From positions 11,346,001 to 11,410,000 of the forward strand of contig NC_058158.1 of the NCBI RefSeq assembly GCF_020080835.1: 64,000 nt of DNA, written 5' to 3'. This DNA comes from Cotesia glomerata. Its lineage: Eukaryota; Arthropoda; Insecta; Hymenoptera; Braconidae. This document shows, one piece after another, positions 1-12,901 of this stretch; positions within the stretch are counted from its first letter, which is position 1; each line of letters starts with the position of its first letter. The notes beneath the pieces are model-generated. The model was not told where the DNA came from. It worked only from the letters and a program-made list of their open reading frames with translations, and ran no database searches. The position numbers and the translations under genes are program-made.

Positions 1-761
1 AGCTTTTATGTCTGAGTAAGTATCAAAATTATTTATTTTCTTAGTTTTAAATGTAATAAAAATTAATTATACTGAAATTAAGAGACATCTGATAATTTTT
101 AGAATCTTTATTAAAATTAAATTGTAGCAAGAAAAATTTATTTAAAAATTCCATGTTTAGAAGCTCTAAAAAATTATAAATGCAATTTTTTAGAAATAAT
201 TTTCTAGACCAAGTTTATTTTTTAAGAAAAATTAAATAATTATCAAGTGTCTGCTAGTTTCAGTGTCATAAAAATTAAAATTTTAATTAATAAATTGAAT
301 TAAACAATTATCAATTTTTTAAGATATGGCAAAGGATTTGGTCTCATTCCAAAATCATCAATTTTTTATTTACCGAATAGTATCTATGGACTGGTGTTCT
401 ATGGAATAGTTTTTGCTTTAAGTATGTATTATTTTAAATAATTAAATAATCATTATTGCTAGTTATCAGTAGAATAGTAATGTGATTGTTGGTTTTTTGT
501 TTAGATATTTTTAACAAATACGGCTTAGCTGTAATAACAATTGTCTTGACCGCCTCATCAAACTTGAGCTCCATTTATCTGGCTTGGATTCTTTGGAAAT
601 TGAATGACATTTGCATCATATGTATTAGTACCTACATTGTCAATTTAATTCTTGTGATTCTCAGTTACAACAAACTGTCATACATTCGTCAACAGTTATC
701 AGTAACCGTTGGACCAAAAACTACTGGATATAAAACTACTCATAAAAAGAAGAGACATTAG
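1..761 (+). CDS. Vkor: Vitamin K epoxide reductase (VKORC1-like), 3' part, 5' end outside the window
   Basis: Exons 1-15 (partial), 324-421 and 505-761; the stop is TAG at 759-761. The joined reading gives A-F-M-S-E-Y-G-K-G-F-G-L, matching the conserved loop before the third helix of VKORC1, followed by YLAWIL and the redox centre CIIC. This CXXC lies in the last membrane helix and is followed by S-T-Y, equivalent to the vitamin-K/warfarin-contacting tyrosine of the human enzyme. The family is a small ER membrane enzyme with four helices that reduces vitamin K epoxide and quinone; about two thirds of it is visible here. The tail ends in a basic KKKRH, a typical ER-retention type of ending. 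Introns are short (302 and 83 bp) and the first holds a TIR element. The call is strong; the N-terminal exon and start lie to the left of the window. Confidence 0.93.
66..270. repeat. TIR element, family 1, copy A (VKOR intron)
   Basis: Short inverted-repeat element of about 205 bp inside a VKOR intron. The left end reads ACTGAAATTAAGAGACATC (71-89) and the right end is the inverse of ACTGAAACTAGCAGACACT (246-264). The interior is AT-rich and shares long stretches with copies at 29901-30103 and 33694-33895 (the latter in opposite orientation). There is no coding capacity, so it behaves as a non-autonomous MITE. Confidence 0.75.
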
Positions 762-1181
762 ATCAATTATAAATTTTTTGTTTTTTTATTTATTAATTTT
801 CAGTTTAGATTTTGAAAAAAAAAAAATAATAATAATATATTCAATATCAATAAATGCCATATAATTATTATTAATATATTTAAAAATAAGCTTATAATTA
901 TGTTTTATAAAAGTACTATTTTCAAGCGTATTAAAAATTGAGTAAAATTATATATATTTATTATTTTGTAGTTAATATTGTTTAATTTATAATTATAATA
1001 AACAAATGATTATATATATATATTATTTTTTTCATTTTGTTTTTTGTAAATTTATGTTACACTTTATATAAGTTCTTATGTTACATAAAAGTTATGTATA
1101 TATATATTTTGCCAACACATTATTTATAAGCAAAAGAATTAGTACGAATAAGTATGTATAGAAAAAAAATTAATAACTTTA
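762..1181. other. Convergent 3' ends of VKOR (+) and the 1182-5633 gene (-)
   Basis: Only 420 bp separate two convergent stop codons. AATAAA at 849-854 suits VKOR polyadenylation on the plus strand. TTTATT at 957-962 is AATAAA on the minus strand and suits the opposing gene. The rest is AT-rich UTR-like sequence with nothing else recognisable. Confidence 0.6.
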
Positions 1182-4100
1182 TTATAAGTTTTTATTTGTG
1201 TTGGTATTTTCGCCGCTGTTACTGTACCGATTTATGCTAGCAAGGATACTTGGGCTCTTTAATGGACTCTCCAATGGCGTTTCGTCTAAGCGATGCAACT
1301 GTGTGTTAGATTTATAAGTTATTCTCGGAGAATAATTTCTAGTGTTTAAATTTTTATTATTATAAGCAACAGTATTGTCTTCGAGAACATTAAAGCTTTT
1401 ACTTCGGGAGAGAGATGATTTAAAAGTACGATCAGGCTTGACTGGTAACGTTCCAGTGTTATTGACAACAGCCATTTTTGGTGGTGTATTGTCTCTCATT
1501 ATCGGTGGTGGAGCATTATGTTTAATAGATATATTTATCATACTCCCATAATGCATTGACTTATTAGACGAAGGTGACATTGATGACATTGGAGCGAACG
1601 ACTGCGTTGGCGACGGCGATGATGATGACGAAGATTTTATGTAGTTTAAATGATTGTGGCTTGATGAAAACTGATTCGCCGATGATCCCGTCGGTGGTTT
1701 AGCTGATTTTTTCTTCGTTAAGCTACTGTTATTATTGTTATTATTTCGGACTAATAAATAACGCTGAAGTTTTCGAGGTAATGTTTGAGTGCTTGTAACT
1801 TGTCGATCCTTTTGATCATATTCATTTGTGGTTGCCGGTGACGTCATCAGCCGACTAGCAGACTTACTAAACCGTCCAAGGAATGTTGATGGCTCATGAT
1901 TCGATCTCGATAAAGTTTGATTATACTTTATATTATTATTATTATTTTTACAAATATATCTATCAGAGGTTTCATCGTCATTATTCATATTATTATTGTT
2001 ATTGTTATTGTTGTTGTTGTCGTTATTGATTACAGAGCTTGGAGGAAGAGGAGCTATTGGTTTTCGTGACTTTGTTGCAAACTTATTCTTATAAGCAGGG
2101 TCCCGGTCTGTATTTTGTTTTCCGCCTATAAATGATTCTTTTATATAGTATCTGTGGACTGGAGTGATTGAATTGTTTCTTCCGTACTGATCGTAATTAG
2201 CAATATGCCCGTTTGATCTAGTGACTTTTATAGTTTTAGTTATACCTGGAGCAGAACCACTGATTACAGATGAACCATTCTTTGAAGATTTTTCTTGTAA
2301 TGATTTACCGTCACTGTTACTGTTGATAATTGCTTCATGAATGTCGTCGTTAGTTTGATTATAGTGATATTGAGTGTCAGGAATATTTTTATCAATTACA
2401 TTGTATTGAAGATATGTAGTCATCGGATTTTTGGTATTATCTGTTTGTGTCACTTGAGAAACTGATGTAGTATTTGACAAATTACTGTTACCACTATTGC
2501 CGCCACTATCACCACCACCACCATTGACACTCGATTTTTTATTTCTTCTTTCAGTCGAGGCTGAACGTAATTTATTTACAAATCGTCTGAACGATTCACC
2601 AATTTTAGATTTGCTGCTCGTTGATGTATTGGTTGACGAATTTTTTATAGCATCACCGTTGGAAGACTTTTTTTCACGTTTTATTAAAGTTGGTGTTGAG
2701 GAAAACCTAATTAGGGACGGGGGTGACGATGAACGACAGCGTCGATCACGATGTCGACGACGGTGGCAACAAAATTTTTGCTGTGAATTATTATTCATAG
2801 ACTCGGAGGTTTGTAAATTGTCAAACTGTCCGTGATAGTGGTACTGTTTGTGCTGTTGTGGGGGTGGATGGTGATAAACTTTTTTATTACGATTATCTCT
2901 TGTTCTCTGAATCACCTGGACCGATGATGAATGAGGTGGCAATTGCGGTGACGGCGACGATAAATTTAAATCATCTGTCTCACATTTGCATTTCTTTGTT
3001 ACTAAAATCTATAAATAAAAAATTACAACATTAGCAACATTAAAAAATAATAATTTTCATATAATATAATATAACTCATACTTGTTGATGATTTTTATTG
3101 CTGTTTTGATTATACTGTAGTAACGATGAAGATGAATTTGAGGCATTTCGTTGCAACTGTTTATTTTTTTTCGTAGTTTCAGTATAATAACGCGGAGTCG
3201 AACTAGCGGAGGAAGTTCTAATATATGAAGAATCTTCAAAAATTTTTTTCGATATTGTTTGTTGGGGTGGTAAATTTTCTTGCTGCTCTATTGGCTCTTT
3301 CTCAACCTCGTTTGTTTGTGGAGTTTCAATTCTACAATACGAAGATGTGGTGGTAGACGACGACGACAACGATAATAGTGAAGACGGAGAATTACCATTA
3401 ACATTTGGTTTCTCTAAAACATTGAAAAATAAACAGGTGAAGATGATTTAATTTCAATAAAAGGCAACTAAATAAATAAACGTTATAATAAAATACCTGT
3501 AGTATTGTGCTGTTGCTGTCTCTCAGACCAATTACTTATTCTTTCACTTTTTATATGTTTATTTGACAGTCGTACCGGTTGGTCATGCTCACTATAACTT
3601 TGATCGATGTAGGTATTAATATATGTATCTTTATGTTTACCGTTATTTTTACGATCTTGTGACTTTGATGATTTCATAGTCACATTAATAAAACTTTTAT
3701 TATTCATGGTCTGAACTTGAACTTGGCGGTTATTATCATTATGATTATTAGTGACTATTTCGTCTTTACTGCTGTGAGATGATAATCCATGGTCACTACC
3801 GAAATGATTTTCGAGCCACTTGGATGTTTCGAATTTTTTAACTTCGTCCTCTTCGTCCAAGCTCAAAGGTTTCTTCGTCAAAACGTTTTTTCTATTCAAA
3901 GTCGTTCTGATATTCTCGTCAACTGTAAAATATAGCAAATATTATTTTAGCTGTAACACGCAAACTGTTTTATAAAAAACTTACAATCGCCAACTCTATC
4001 TCCTTCCGTGATTTCAGAAATAAAGCGTCGTTCTTGAGCTATTTTTTCTCCATTTAATAAATAATCTACGATATCTTCATCGCGCTGTTTGAAAAATTTC

Positions 4101-5633
4101 TGTGAACTCTCTTTTTTTATTTCTCTCGGAATTTCATCATTATCATCATTACCATTATTATCTGGATAAGAATAGTCCGGAACATCGTTAATCTACGAAT
4201 AATATACGTTGTTGTTAAGATTATTTACTGAAAATTAAATATATGTAAATTCTAATGAATTATTTATGGATAAATAATTACTTCTTCATGCGTGACACTA
4301 GTTTTTGTTTCGGTAACAATTGCACCATCCGGTTTAAGGCCTGTTCGTTTAATCTTTTTTTCAGTATCGATAACTTTGTTCGATTTTGTTGTATGTTGAA
4401 TAACACGCGGTTCAATATGGTCAGATGAAAGTTGATTAACTGTTTCAGCTAAAGTCATTCTTAAATTTTTACGACTATTATTATTATTTCGTATTATTGC
4501 TAATTGGTAAGCCTAAAAAATTTTTAAAATCAATATAAATATTTATTCAACCTATAAAATAAAATAGCTATCATGATAATAATAATATTATACTTCATCA
4601 GTTATGTCACCAAGGTGTTGTTTTTTTTCAGTTTCAACAAGCTCTTCAACTTCTTCTCGACTTTTAACAATCGTTTCGTTGAGTTCTTTCTGAATGATAC
4701 TACCAACACCGGAATCGCTGGTAATTTTATCACTTGTTACAGTGATATTTCCATTTAAATTCGCAGATGTTGAGGGCGATATTGAACCTTCGCGTCGTCG
4801 CTTTATTGAATTATCATCATTAGCTATCGTCCGTTTCTGAGAATAACAAATAAAGTTATAAAAAATAAAAGCATCCCTGGTTGTAAATAAAACGATTAAT
4901 TCTGGTCATATAGGTATAGATGCCTACTCGCCCGCGCTCATAAAATTTTTTTAAATATATACAGTACTCACAAATTATAATACTTATATATACCTCCTGA
5001 GTTGTTTGCTCTTGCTGTTCAATGTCCTCAGTCGTGTTGGTGGTAACAAACGGCCCAGAATCCTTGATGACCTCGCCGTCCTCCAAAACCACTTGACGTT
5101 TTATTCTTGTCTCTATTTGGCGAGTTGTCGTTATTTCTTTTTTCTTTCGTGTTTCCCATTCTTCTATAAACACATACACACACAAATATATACATATACA
5201 CGTATAAACATCTTGGTATACTTGTGTTTGCGCATAAATGTATATCGAAATAAAGATATAAGCGAATATAAAAAACTAAAAAGATAAAAAAAGCAGCAGT
5301 GATTCAGCGCTGTTTATATATTTAAGCTATAGTGATAAGTACACCTTTATTTTACCTTCTATTACTTTAGCCGTTGAATTTTCTGGAGTTTGAATCTATA
5401 AGGAAAAGGATTATAATCACTTAATTGATATGTCAATAAAAAGTATGACAATAACTGAGTACATATTTTTCAGGAGCAAATAATACGTAATAAGAAATAA
5501 AAGTTTATCTTACAAACATGTCAGTGTAATGTGTGACATTATTGGGTGTCGTCGTCGTAGATGTTGGCTTTGCTGCTGCTAAAGCCTTTGACGATGATGT
5601 TGCATCATATTTTCTTGAGGAAATAACTTCCAT
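1182..5633 (-). CDS. Unrecognised low-complexity 1,198-residue protein, nine exons
   Basis: Exons in transcript order: 5514-5633, 5356-5395, 4994-5163, 4594-4836, 4282-4512, 3985-4192, 3497-3922, 3082-3413, 1182-3008. They sum to 3,597 nt with an intact frame and good GT-AG sites; the start is the ATG at 5631-5633 (MEVISSRKYD). The first half looks constrained: charged segments such as RQVVLEDGEVIKDSGP, DEDIVDYLLNGEKIAQERRF, ITSDSGVGSI and KWLENHFGSD. The second half is Ser, Asn and Pro rich with poly-Asn and poly-Gly runs and scattered basic patches (RRFVNKLRS). No signal peptide, membrane helix or catalytic motif is visible, so a cytoplasmic scaffold or cytoskeleton-associated protein is plausible. 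A javelin-like (microtubule-associated) insect protein is one candidate, but I cannot confirm it from the sequence. The reading frame is certain; the function is not. Confidence 0.88.
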
Positions 5634-8448
5634 TATTCGTTAAGGATTAATAATTATCTTTGTCGACTCAACTAAGATATCCGATGATATGACTCTAGAA
5701 AAAACAGGAAATAATTACCAGTGAAAATATTTACTAAAGTATGTTATTAAATGTCTTTTAATAATTATTATATTATATTGGTATTTGTTTGTGCCGGATA
5801 TTTCCTCAATAATATATTTTATAAATATAATAGAGATGAGTGTCTATTATAGAGATAAAACGACAAATTTGTTGTTTTATAATCGAATGTGAGAGCACAC
5901 ACATATGTACCTGTATAAAATACACGTCCGCGCGTGAATAACTTTCCAATTTCCTTAAGCGGTGACGAGCGAGAGACTAGATATAATACTCGACGTCCAG
6001 TTCTCCAGTTTGCGCTACAGCGGTCCACCTCGACACACCTATACACACATATGTATATATAATAAATACGCACAAACAAACATACATATGTACATGCATA
6101 CATGTATTTATTTATTGTCAAATGATGACGGTTTTATTCAAGTGTTAGTATAAGTATATAACCAGCATATGTGTACATGTCTGATACTATACCTGTCTAT
6201 CTATAAGTATAAATGTAAATGTAAATATATGGAAGTGTGTATGAGATCATGAATGTATAAGCATTAAATTATTTAAGTATATACATATAATATATAAATA
6301 AGTATATATGGATGTATATGAGAGCGCCGCCCACTTTGATTTACTTTTAAGGTGTCATACGTGTGCTCGTGCGCGCGTTATAATATTACAGTGAATTGAA
6401 TGCGTGGAGAAGAAATAAGTACGTGCACGCACAAGACGTCATCCAGGACATTTAATGATGCGCACGTACTAATTATATGACCATATTCCACAAGAATAGC
6501 TACTGTCTGTATCTGTATTTAAATTTAAATAACATCACGTGACCTTTTCAAGGACGTCGCCATTTTGTGTGTTAAAAACAGCGCGGGTGTCTAGCAAAAT
6601 TAAGATCAACTACTTATACTTGCTACCATCTACCTGTCGCTTAAATTACATATTCATTTACGGGTCTAACATTGTTAGTGATTATGATCATGATAATTAT
6701 ACACTGTTGATATTTAGAGTTAAGTATACTCTCGTCTCTCCATGCGATTTCGAAATATCCGAAAATAAAAAATGGATTATAAATCCTGTTTATTTATATA
6801 ACACCTGTGACTTTTTTTACCATAAACGATCAAATAATTATGCACACGGCAATTAAATGTTTCAAGAACCGATGTATTTATGGTAAAGGTCATAAACGGA
6901 ATTAATTTTACTATATATGGCTACAAGTCGCGCTCAATTTTGTCATCGTTTTGAGAGAAACCGTTTCTCAAAAATAAAAAAAAAAATTATTGTATAAATG
7001 ACTATTAATTAATTAATTAATTAATTTAATTATAATTTTAGATTCAAATGAATATTGGTTTCTTCTATGGCAACAAAAAATGGTTGTATAACTTTTTTTT
7101 ATATAAAACACTAAAAAATCCATTGAGTATGATTAGATACTTTAATGAGCGAATTTTTGTTAAACAAACCACGCACTCAAACATAGACACTAAAATGTTA
7201 AAATTTTAATATAAGCCCTTATTACTAAAAGGGATAAATAAAAATTTTAAATACCAACAAATAATCTTCAGCGAATCACACCATCCGAAACGGCTCTTTG
7301 GGCGCGACTGCGCGCTCGCTGGTTACTGGAGCCTTTGAAGAGATGTAGCGTATGGAGACCTTGGAGAACAGAATATATTCCCTTCTATTTTCCATGATGG
7401 AGCCTTTACTCTGTAGTCTTCATAATGGAATGGTGCTATCTCTCATATTTCTCACAATTGCACTTGATTCAGTGGTAACGTAATATCAACCAAGTATTTA
7501 AATTACCGACTATTGTTACATGAGCTGAATAAATTTTATTTATTTCACACTTTTGCAACCGCTGTTAAAATCATTGCGTCGATTTTATTTTATTAAATTA
7601 AATTAAAAAAAAAAAAAAAACTTTTTATTAATTATGTATAAATATTTTTTCAGTTAATATAAATTAAACTAGTATAAATTACTTTGGATTATTATGGTCA
7701 AAGATTTGTTTTAATAATTCAATACATCTCAAGTTATCTTTAATTATCATTGACTTTATTATTCACGTTTACATTTATAATTGTTTAAAAAAAATATACT
7801 TAAGATAATATCAACAGCGTTAAAACTAAAATGCACATTGATAAAAAAATCAACTTGATTAAAGAGAAAAAATCTTGAACCAAGAAATTTATTTAAAAAA
7901 AAAAATTCAATTCTTCAAAATAATCTTTTTAGTTAAAGATTTTTTTTCTCGAATAAAATTAATTTTTTTATCAGTGCAATCTTTTGGCTTCAAGCCTATT
8001 ACTGCAATATTTTTTATACACCAACATGCGTCACTAACTGCATTCACCAATCTATGCAAAAAATAAATTTAATACACACAGCCTCAATTATTTACCGTTT
8101 AAGCGTTTGATTCAATCCGTTGAATTTAAGTTTGAAATTATATTTTATCTCGTATCATACTCTGAATAAATATTTTTCTACAATAACGCCATAATTTTAA
8201 ACTATTTCATCTAGTCACACTTGATAAAAGAACAATGCACTATTGATAAATAACTAAGAGAGAAAAATATATTGTTTTAAAGAGAAAACTTATATACGAT
8301 CCTCTGTATATTAAAAATAAGGATACTTCCTGGTAGTGATTATTATACATTATTAATTATACTCTTTTTCATTTTTTTTTATATCTATTCTGTACAATAT
8401 AACAAATTAATATCAGTTATTTTTACATAAAATTAATATAACTTAATG
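5634..8448. other. Intergenic: 5' region of the 1182-5633 gene and 3' flank of Rim2
   Basis: No convincing coding exon. From 5880 to 6450 the sequence is rich in alternating purine/pyrimidine tracts (ATACATATGTA, CACGCGCG) and probably holds upstream exons or the promoter of the minus-strand gene. A richer patch at 7265-7460 contains GGGCGCGACTGCGCGCTCGC and may be a small promoter or a repeat remnant. A foldback element lies at 7832-7978. The short reading frames here are isolated and lack protein-like composition. Confidence 0.45.
7832..7978. repeat. Foldback element, about 147 bp
   Basis: The left arm begins TGCACATTGATAAAAAAATC (7832) and the right arm ends in TTTTTTTATCAGTGCA (7978), its inverse. 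The pairing continues inward through a stretch reading like AAAGAGAAAAAATCTT against AAAGATTTTTTTTCTC. AT-rich interior, no coding potential; MITE-like. Confidence 0.55.
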
Positions 8449-10673
8449 TTAAATTAATTCACCCTTTTGTTTATTTTTTGAAGAATACCGTAGCTGTGAC
8501 GAGGAGGATGAAGACGTTGAAGTAATAGGAGATGTCGTTGTATTAGTCGATAAGTTTTCAGCATTTTTATTAGCAGCGCTCGTATTATTAATGCTGTTGA
8601 ATTTTTCAGACGAAGGTTGAAATTTCTTCTTTAGTACGTATACCACACACTCGTACGTGGCCATCATAATGGCCGTATTCGGAATTTGACGAACTAATTG
8701 AGTAGTCAATCCACGATAAAGTCCTCGAATGCTCTCTTCAGTGTATACTACATTCAGCGTTTGCCAAAAACCTCTATACTTAGTACCCTCTTCCCTAAGC
8801 CGTGTTCTTATAACTTCTATAGTTAAAAAAAAAAAAAAAAAAAGAAATTTGTAAATTATTCTGAACAGTAAAAAATTTATTTTTTTGTTATTAAAAACTA
8901 ATTTACCATGTGGATAAGCTATACATGATGCAACGGTTTTGGAAAAAGCGCCAGCTGCCATAAACTCTATAAAATCACGGGAAGTTTTCGATGATGCATT
9001 TTCTTCTTTAGAATTGTTATTTTTAATTGAATCTCGTACACGACGTTTTATTAACCAACTCTTAACAGCTTCATAAATTACAAAGTGAATTACGGTTTCA
9101 CTTATTCCTACATAAGAAGCGACAATACCTTTGTAAAATCCAAGATAACCCTGTAAAAAAAAAATTTATTTAAAATATGTCTCAGTATTATTAAAATATT
9201 CAGATTTATTTAAAATTTACCGATTGCCTGTATATTTTTCTAATACAATCGATAGCCGTTGAACGATTTTCTGTATTGTGACTATGATCTAGCTGAAGTC
9301 GAGTTTTGACGAACCAAATTGGATTAGTTGCCGTGCACGCTACGAATCCTTTTAAACAATTAAAATTTACACAAAAATTAATTTAACAAAAAATGCATAA
9401 TTGTATAGTACAACGTGAGAACGATGACCACCACCACGACAATACATGTAAAATAATAAAATACTGACCAGCACAAGCTGCTGAAAAAACATGGACCATT
9501 GCACTGTCAGGAGCAGTCGGTAAATTTGAGTTAAAAAAACTCTTACTTTGGGAGTATGTACAAAAATATATAGCACGTGACGGTGCGACGCCCACTAGGT
9601 TTGGTCCAAGTCCTTTGAATAGTGCGCCAACTCCCTCGTACTTAACAATATATCGCAAACAATGTATAAGACCTGGTGAAGGCTGCGAGGGTGGTGAAGG
9701 AAGATGATTATGGTGGAGATGATGGTGGTGATGACGGTAGGGTTTTGATGGTGATGGTGTTTCATGATTTTTATGGCCATTAATGATAGCTAAGTGAGGT
9801 GAAGACACTGTTAGTGTCGTCGCAGTACCAGTGGCCGTAGGAACTCTTATAAAATGTTTATACAATTCTCCAGAAAAATTCGATGGGAAAGTTGTGATAG
9901 CATACCTGTATAAATAATAAACAGAGACTATTAGTAAATAAATAGATTTATTATTTATATTTTATATAAGTAGAAAGTAGATTTTAATATTACCTAGAAT
10001 ACCTGCTGCCACTTGTAGTACTTAATCTTTTTATTTTTTGCTGTGGAGGTGATCCAAGGGCAATATTGTTGGACCATGAACGATGATGGCGGTGATAGTG
10101 CTGCTGTTGTTGTGATTTTTTGTGAGGGTGATTGTGATGAAGATGATGGTAATGATAGTACTGTTGATGGTGTTGGTGGTACGGCGTGAATCTTGATGAG
10201 TTTTCTGAAATCTTAGACGATGTTACAGAGGAGGACAAGGAAGAGAGTTTTGATGAAGATGCCGAAGCCGGTGGAGATGGTGGCAATAAATAAAAACCTG
10301 AAGTTGATGACTGCAATCTTGTTTTTACAACTTCCAGTGGACATGTTACAATAGCTCCCACTGTACCAGCAGTTCTAGAAAAATTTAATTATTTTATTCA
10401 CATTTTCCCGCAAAAGCAGACATGTTTGTCACATACTTATAATATAAGACGGTAATGCGCAAACTCCAAGCATGATAATACACGATATAAGATCATGCAA
10501 ATAAATAAATAACCAAAACACACAAACTATACTACTCAATTAATTACGTGATGCGAGTTGATTTTATAATTTAAATAAATGATATTAGAAATTATTTAAA
10601 TGATAATAAAAAATAAATATTATTAAACCTACCCGCCAGCAACTAGATGAATTACGGTATCTCTTTGCGACAT
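8449..10673 (-). CDS. Rim2: Mitochondrial pyrimidine nucleotide carrier, Rim2/SLC25A33/36 type
   Basis: Exons: 10633-10673, 9994-10374, 9469-9905, 9221-9348, 8907-9150, 8449-8816; 1,599 nt in frame, 532 residues. It starts MSQRDTVIHLVAGG, nearly the same as SLC25A36. Three carrier repeats are visible with signatures PLEVVKTRLQ (about residue 26), PIWFVKTRLQ (about 296) and PHEVIRTRLREEG (about 409), plus GLGPNLVGVAPSRAIYF, SYVGISETVIHFVIYE and RQIPNTAIMMATYE. The family exchanges pyrimidine (deoxy)nucleotides across the inner mitochondrial membrane and supports mtDNA synthesis. At 532 residues it is much longer than the roughly 310-residue vertebrate proteins. The extra length is Ser-, His- and Gln-rich sequence in the first matrix loop (about residues 40-210) and a Ser-rich tail. 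The cysteine-containing first helix and six-helix pattern are intact, so it should be functional. Strong call. Confidence 0.95.
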
Positions 10674-12901
10674 TGTCTTAGTTGTGTACTTGAGCGCACA
10701 TTTAAGATTTATCCATATACGTATACTTAGATTTTTTATACGTATGTAAATATATATCTATATTTATTGTTATTAGATAATATGTTTATAACAATTGTAC
10801 GCCGCAACTATTTAACTTGATAAACTATTATTGTTATTATTATTATTATTATAAATTTATTTGAGATGCGGTTTGATAAATATATTTATGTAACATTTGA
10901 AAAATGATAACATTTTACGCTGCACTTTAATAACACTCACTTATACATAAATATATATTATACGGAATGTTAAACTGCCGCAATAATAAAAAATACATTA
11001 AGTATGCGTGTGGTTGTTGAAATAAATAAAAATTAGAGTGCAACACACCGCAAACTTAAACTGCGTATTCACACACTTGTCCTGTGTTTTCAATCTTTAT
11101 GTATGTGTGTGTACAAATAATTACACTTTCAATTGACATATGTGTGTGAAGTATTTTTGGCATCAATATATAAGTACATAAGTTACATACATATATAAAT
11201 AAAAGGCGGCAGCGGCACAATGACGACCAACAACAAGATTCACGTATTATCGGCACATACAGTGCAAGCGCGAAAAAATAAAAAATTACTCGCAAATACA
11301 AAATATTATTGTTGTTATTATTATTATCATCATCATCGCTCTGCCGGATTTCGTTTATAATAGTGTCGTCGATACGTTCTAGAGCTCTACTTATTGCGTA
11401 TAATAAGCAATCTTGTATTGCATATATACCACATATGTATAAGCACACCAATATGAGTTTTTTTCTTACTACTTTATTTAAGTAACACAGAAATGACAAC
11501 TCTCTTACCGAGCATAATTGAACTAATTATTTATTAATATATTCACAGTTATATAAATAATAAAAAATAAAGATATAAATACATGACTTTTAAATGAATC
11601 TGATAAACAATATAAATAATAAAACAACAAACAAACGTCTGCTATTATTAGAACTTGAAGCAAAAATAAATTAATGCAATGTTGATAATAATACTTAATG
11701 CGTAAATTAAATTGCATTCATTTGTTAGATTGGTCGTTGCCACTCTATTAAACAATTAACACCAAGTTGCCTTTTAATAATGCTTTTATCATTAATTTAA
11801 TTATGGCATTTTGTTAGACATTAATTATTGTTTATTTTTATTATTTATCAGTACTTTTTTCAGCTTATTTATAACAGAATGAATACACACACGCACCGGC
11901 TATTGTGTTATTAATTCGACTCACCAATCAGCTGATGTAATAGGTATATACCATTCTCATGCATATACTCATTCAGAAGTAATACTGGACTCAAAACCCG
12001 GTACCTAAGATCTATAATTAAGTAAAACTGATTTATTAAAAAATATACAGTCGTTTTACTTTTAATTTATAAAATAATTTGAGTAAATGATTGATATCTT
12101 TTTCTTCGCAGATGACTATATTTATCCACGTACATACTTTAAATACACAAACTACTTCCCAAAAACTAGAGTAATAAAACTATTTTATTGTACTTATACA
12201 TAATTTATTTTATTAGATTGAAAATTAAAATAATGACAAAGACTGAAGTGTTAATTTTTCGAGAAAATTTTTTAAACTGTTTTTAAAATAATTACGATTA
12301 GTTTTTTTTTTTCTTATAATTTATGCTTTATATTATAATTTAAGATTATCATGTTATTAGAATTAACCAATTTTTTTCCAGCTTTACACGCATTAATTGA
12401 TTTTGAGAATTCAGCGCAATATATACAGTGAACACAAAATGGATATGTTACGCTGCTAATAACATTAATTTTATGTTTATAAATGATAAATACAAATTTT
12501 TTCTTTATATATAAATAGATAGAAAAGTATTAAAATTATTTGTCTATGTGGAATGATAAAAAAAAAATAAGACAAAAAAAACGTTAAATACACTTTACAT
12601 CTGTGTGCAGTGAAAATTTATCCAATAGTTTACTTTGAAATTTTTAATCAACAAAACACAAATTAAAACTGTACTGTTTACAGATAATTTTTAAGTTACC
12701 ATAAATAATTATGTTGTTAAGCGTGTGTACTTAAACTTTAATTCCTTATCCTCTGTATTTAATTTCTTGTGTAATAATATTAAAAATATGGTAAAAATGA
12801 ATCATATTTGTTTTTTAAAGTTGCGCCCTAGAAACAAAAAAAGTAAATATTTAGTGAACATAATTTTTGTAGATGAATTGATTTATAGTAAAAGAAGAAA
12901 C
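10674..12901. other. Intergenic: Rim2 promoter side and Ubc9 3' UTR
   Basis: AT-rich spacer between two minus-strand genes. The part next to 10673 is the expected 5' UTR/promoter of Rim2; the part next to 12902 is the expected Ubc9 3' UTR. It contains an ATT/GTT trinucleotide run near 11305-11335 and a second near 10830-10850. The 147-codon minus-strand frame at 11056-11499 is cysteine- and tyrosine-rich translated low-complexity sequence without a family match, and I do not call it a gene. Confidence 0.45.

Noticed and set aside
2497..2835. Plus-strand 112-codon frame
   Set aside because: It is the antisense of the last exon of the 1182-5633 gene, which has consistent exon phases; its composition is a mirror of Ser/Arg/Asn-rich coding sequence.
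11056..11499. Minus-strand 147-codon frame in the Rim2 upstream region
   Set aside because: Composition is that of translated simple repeats (ATT and GTT runs, ACACAC); no domain, no plausible partner exons.
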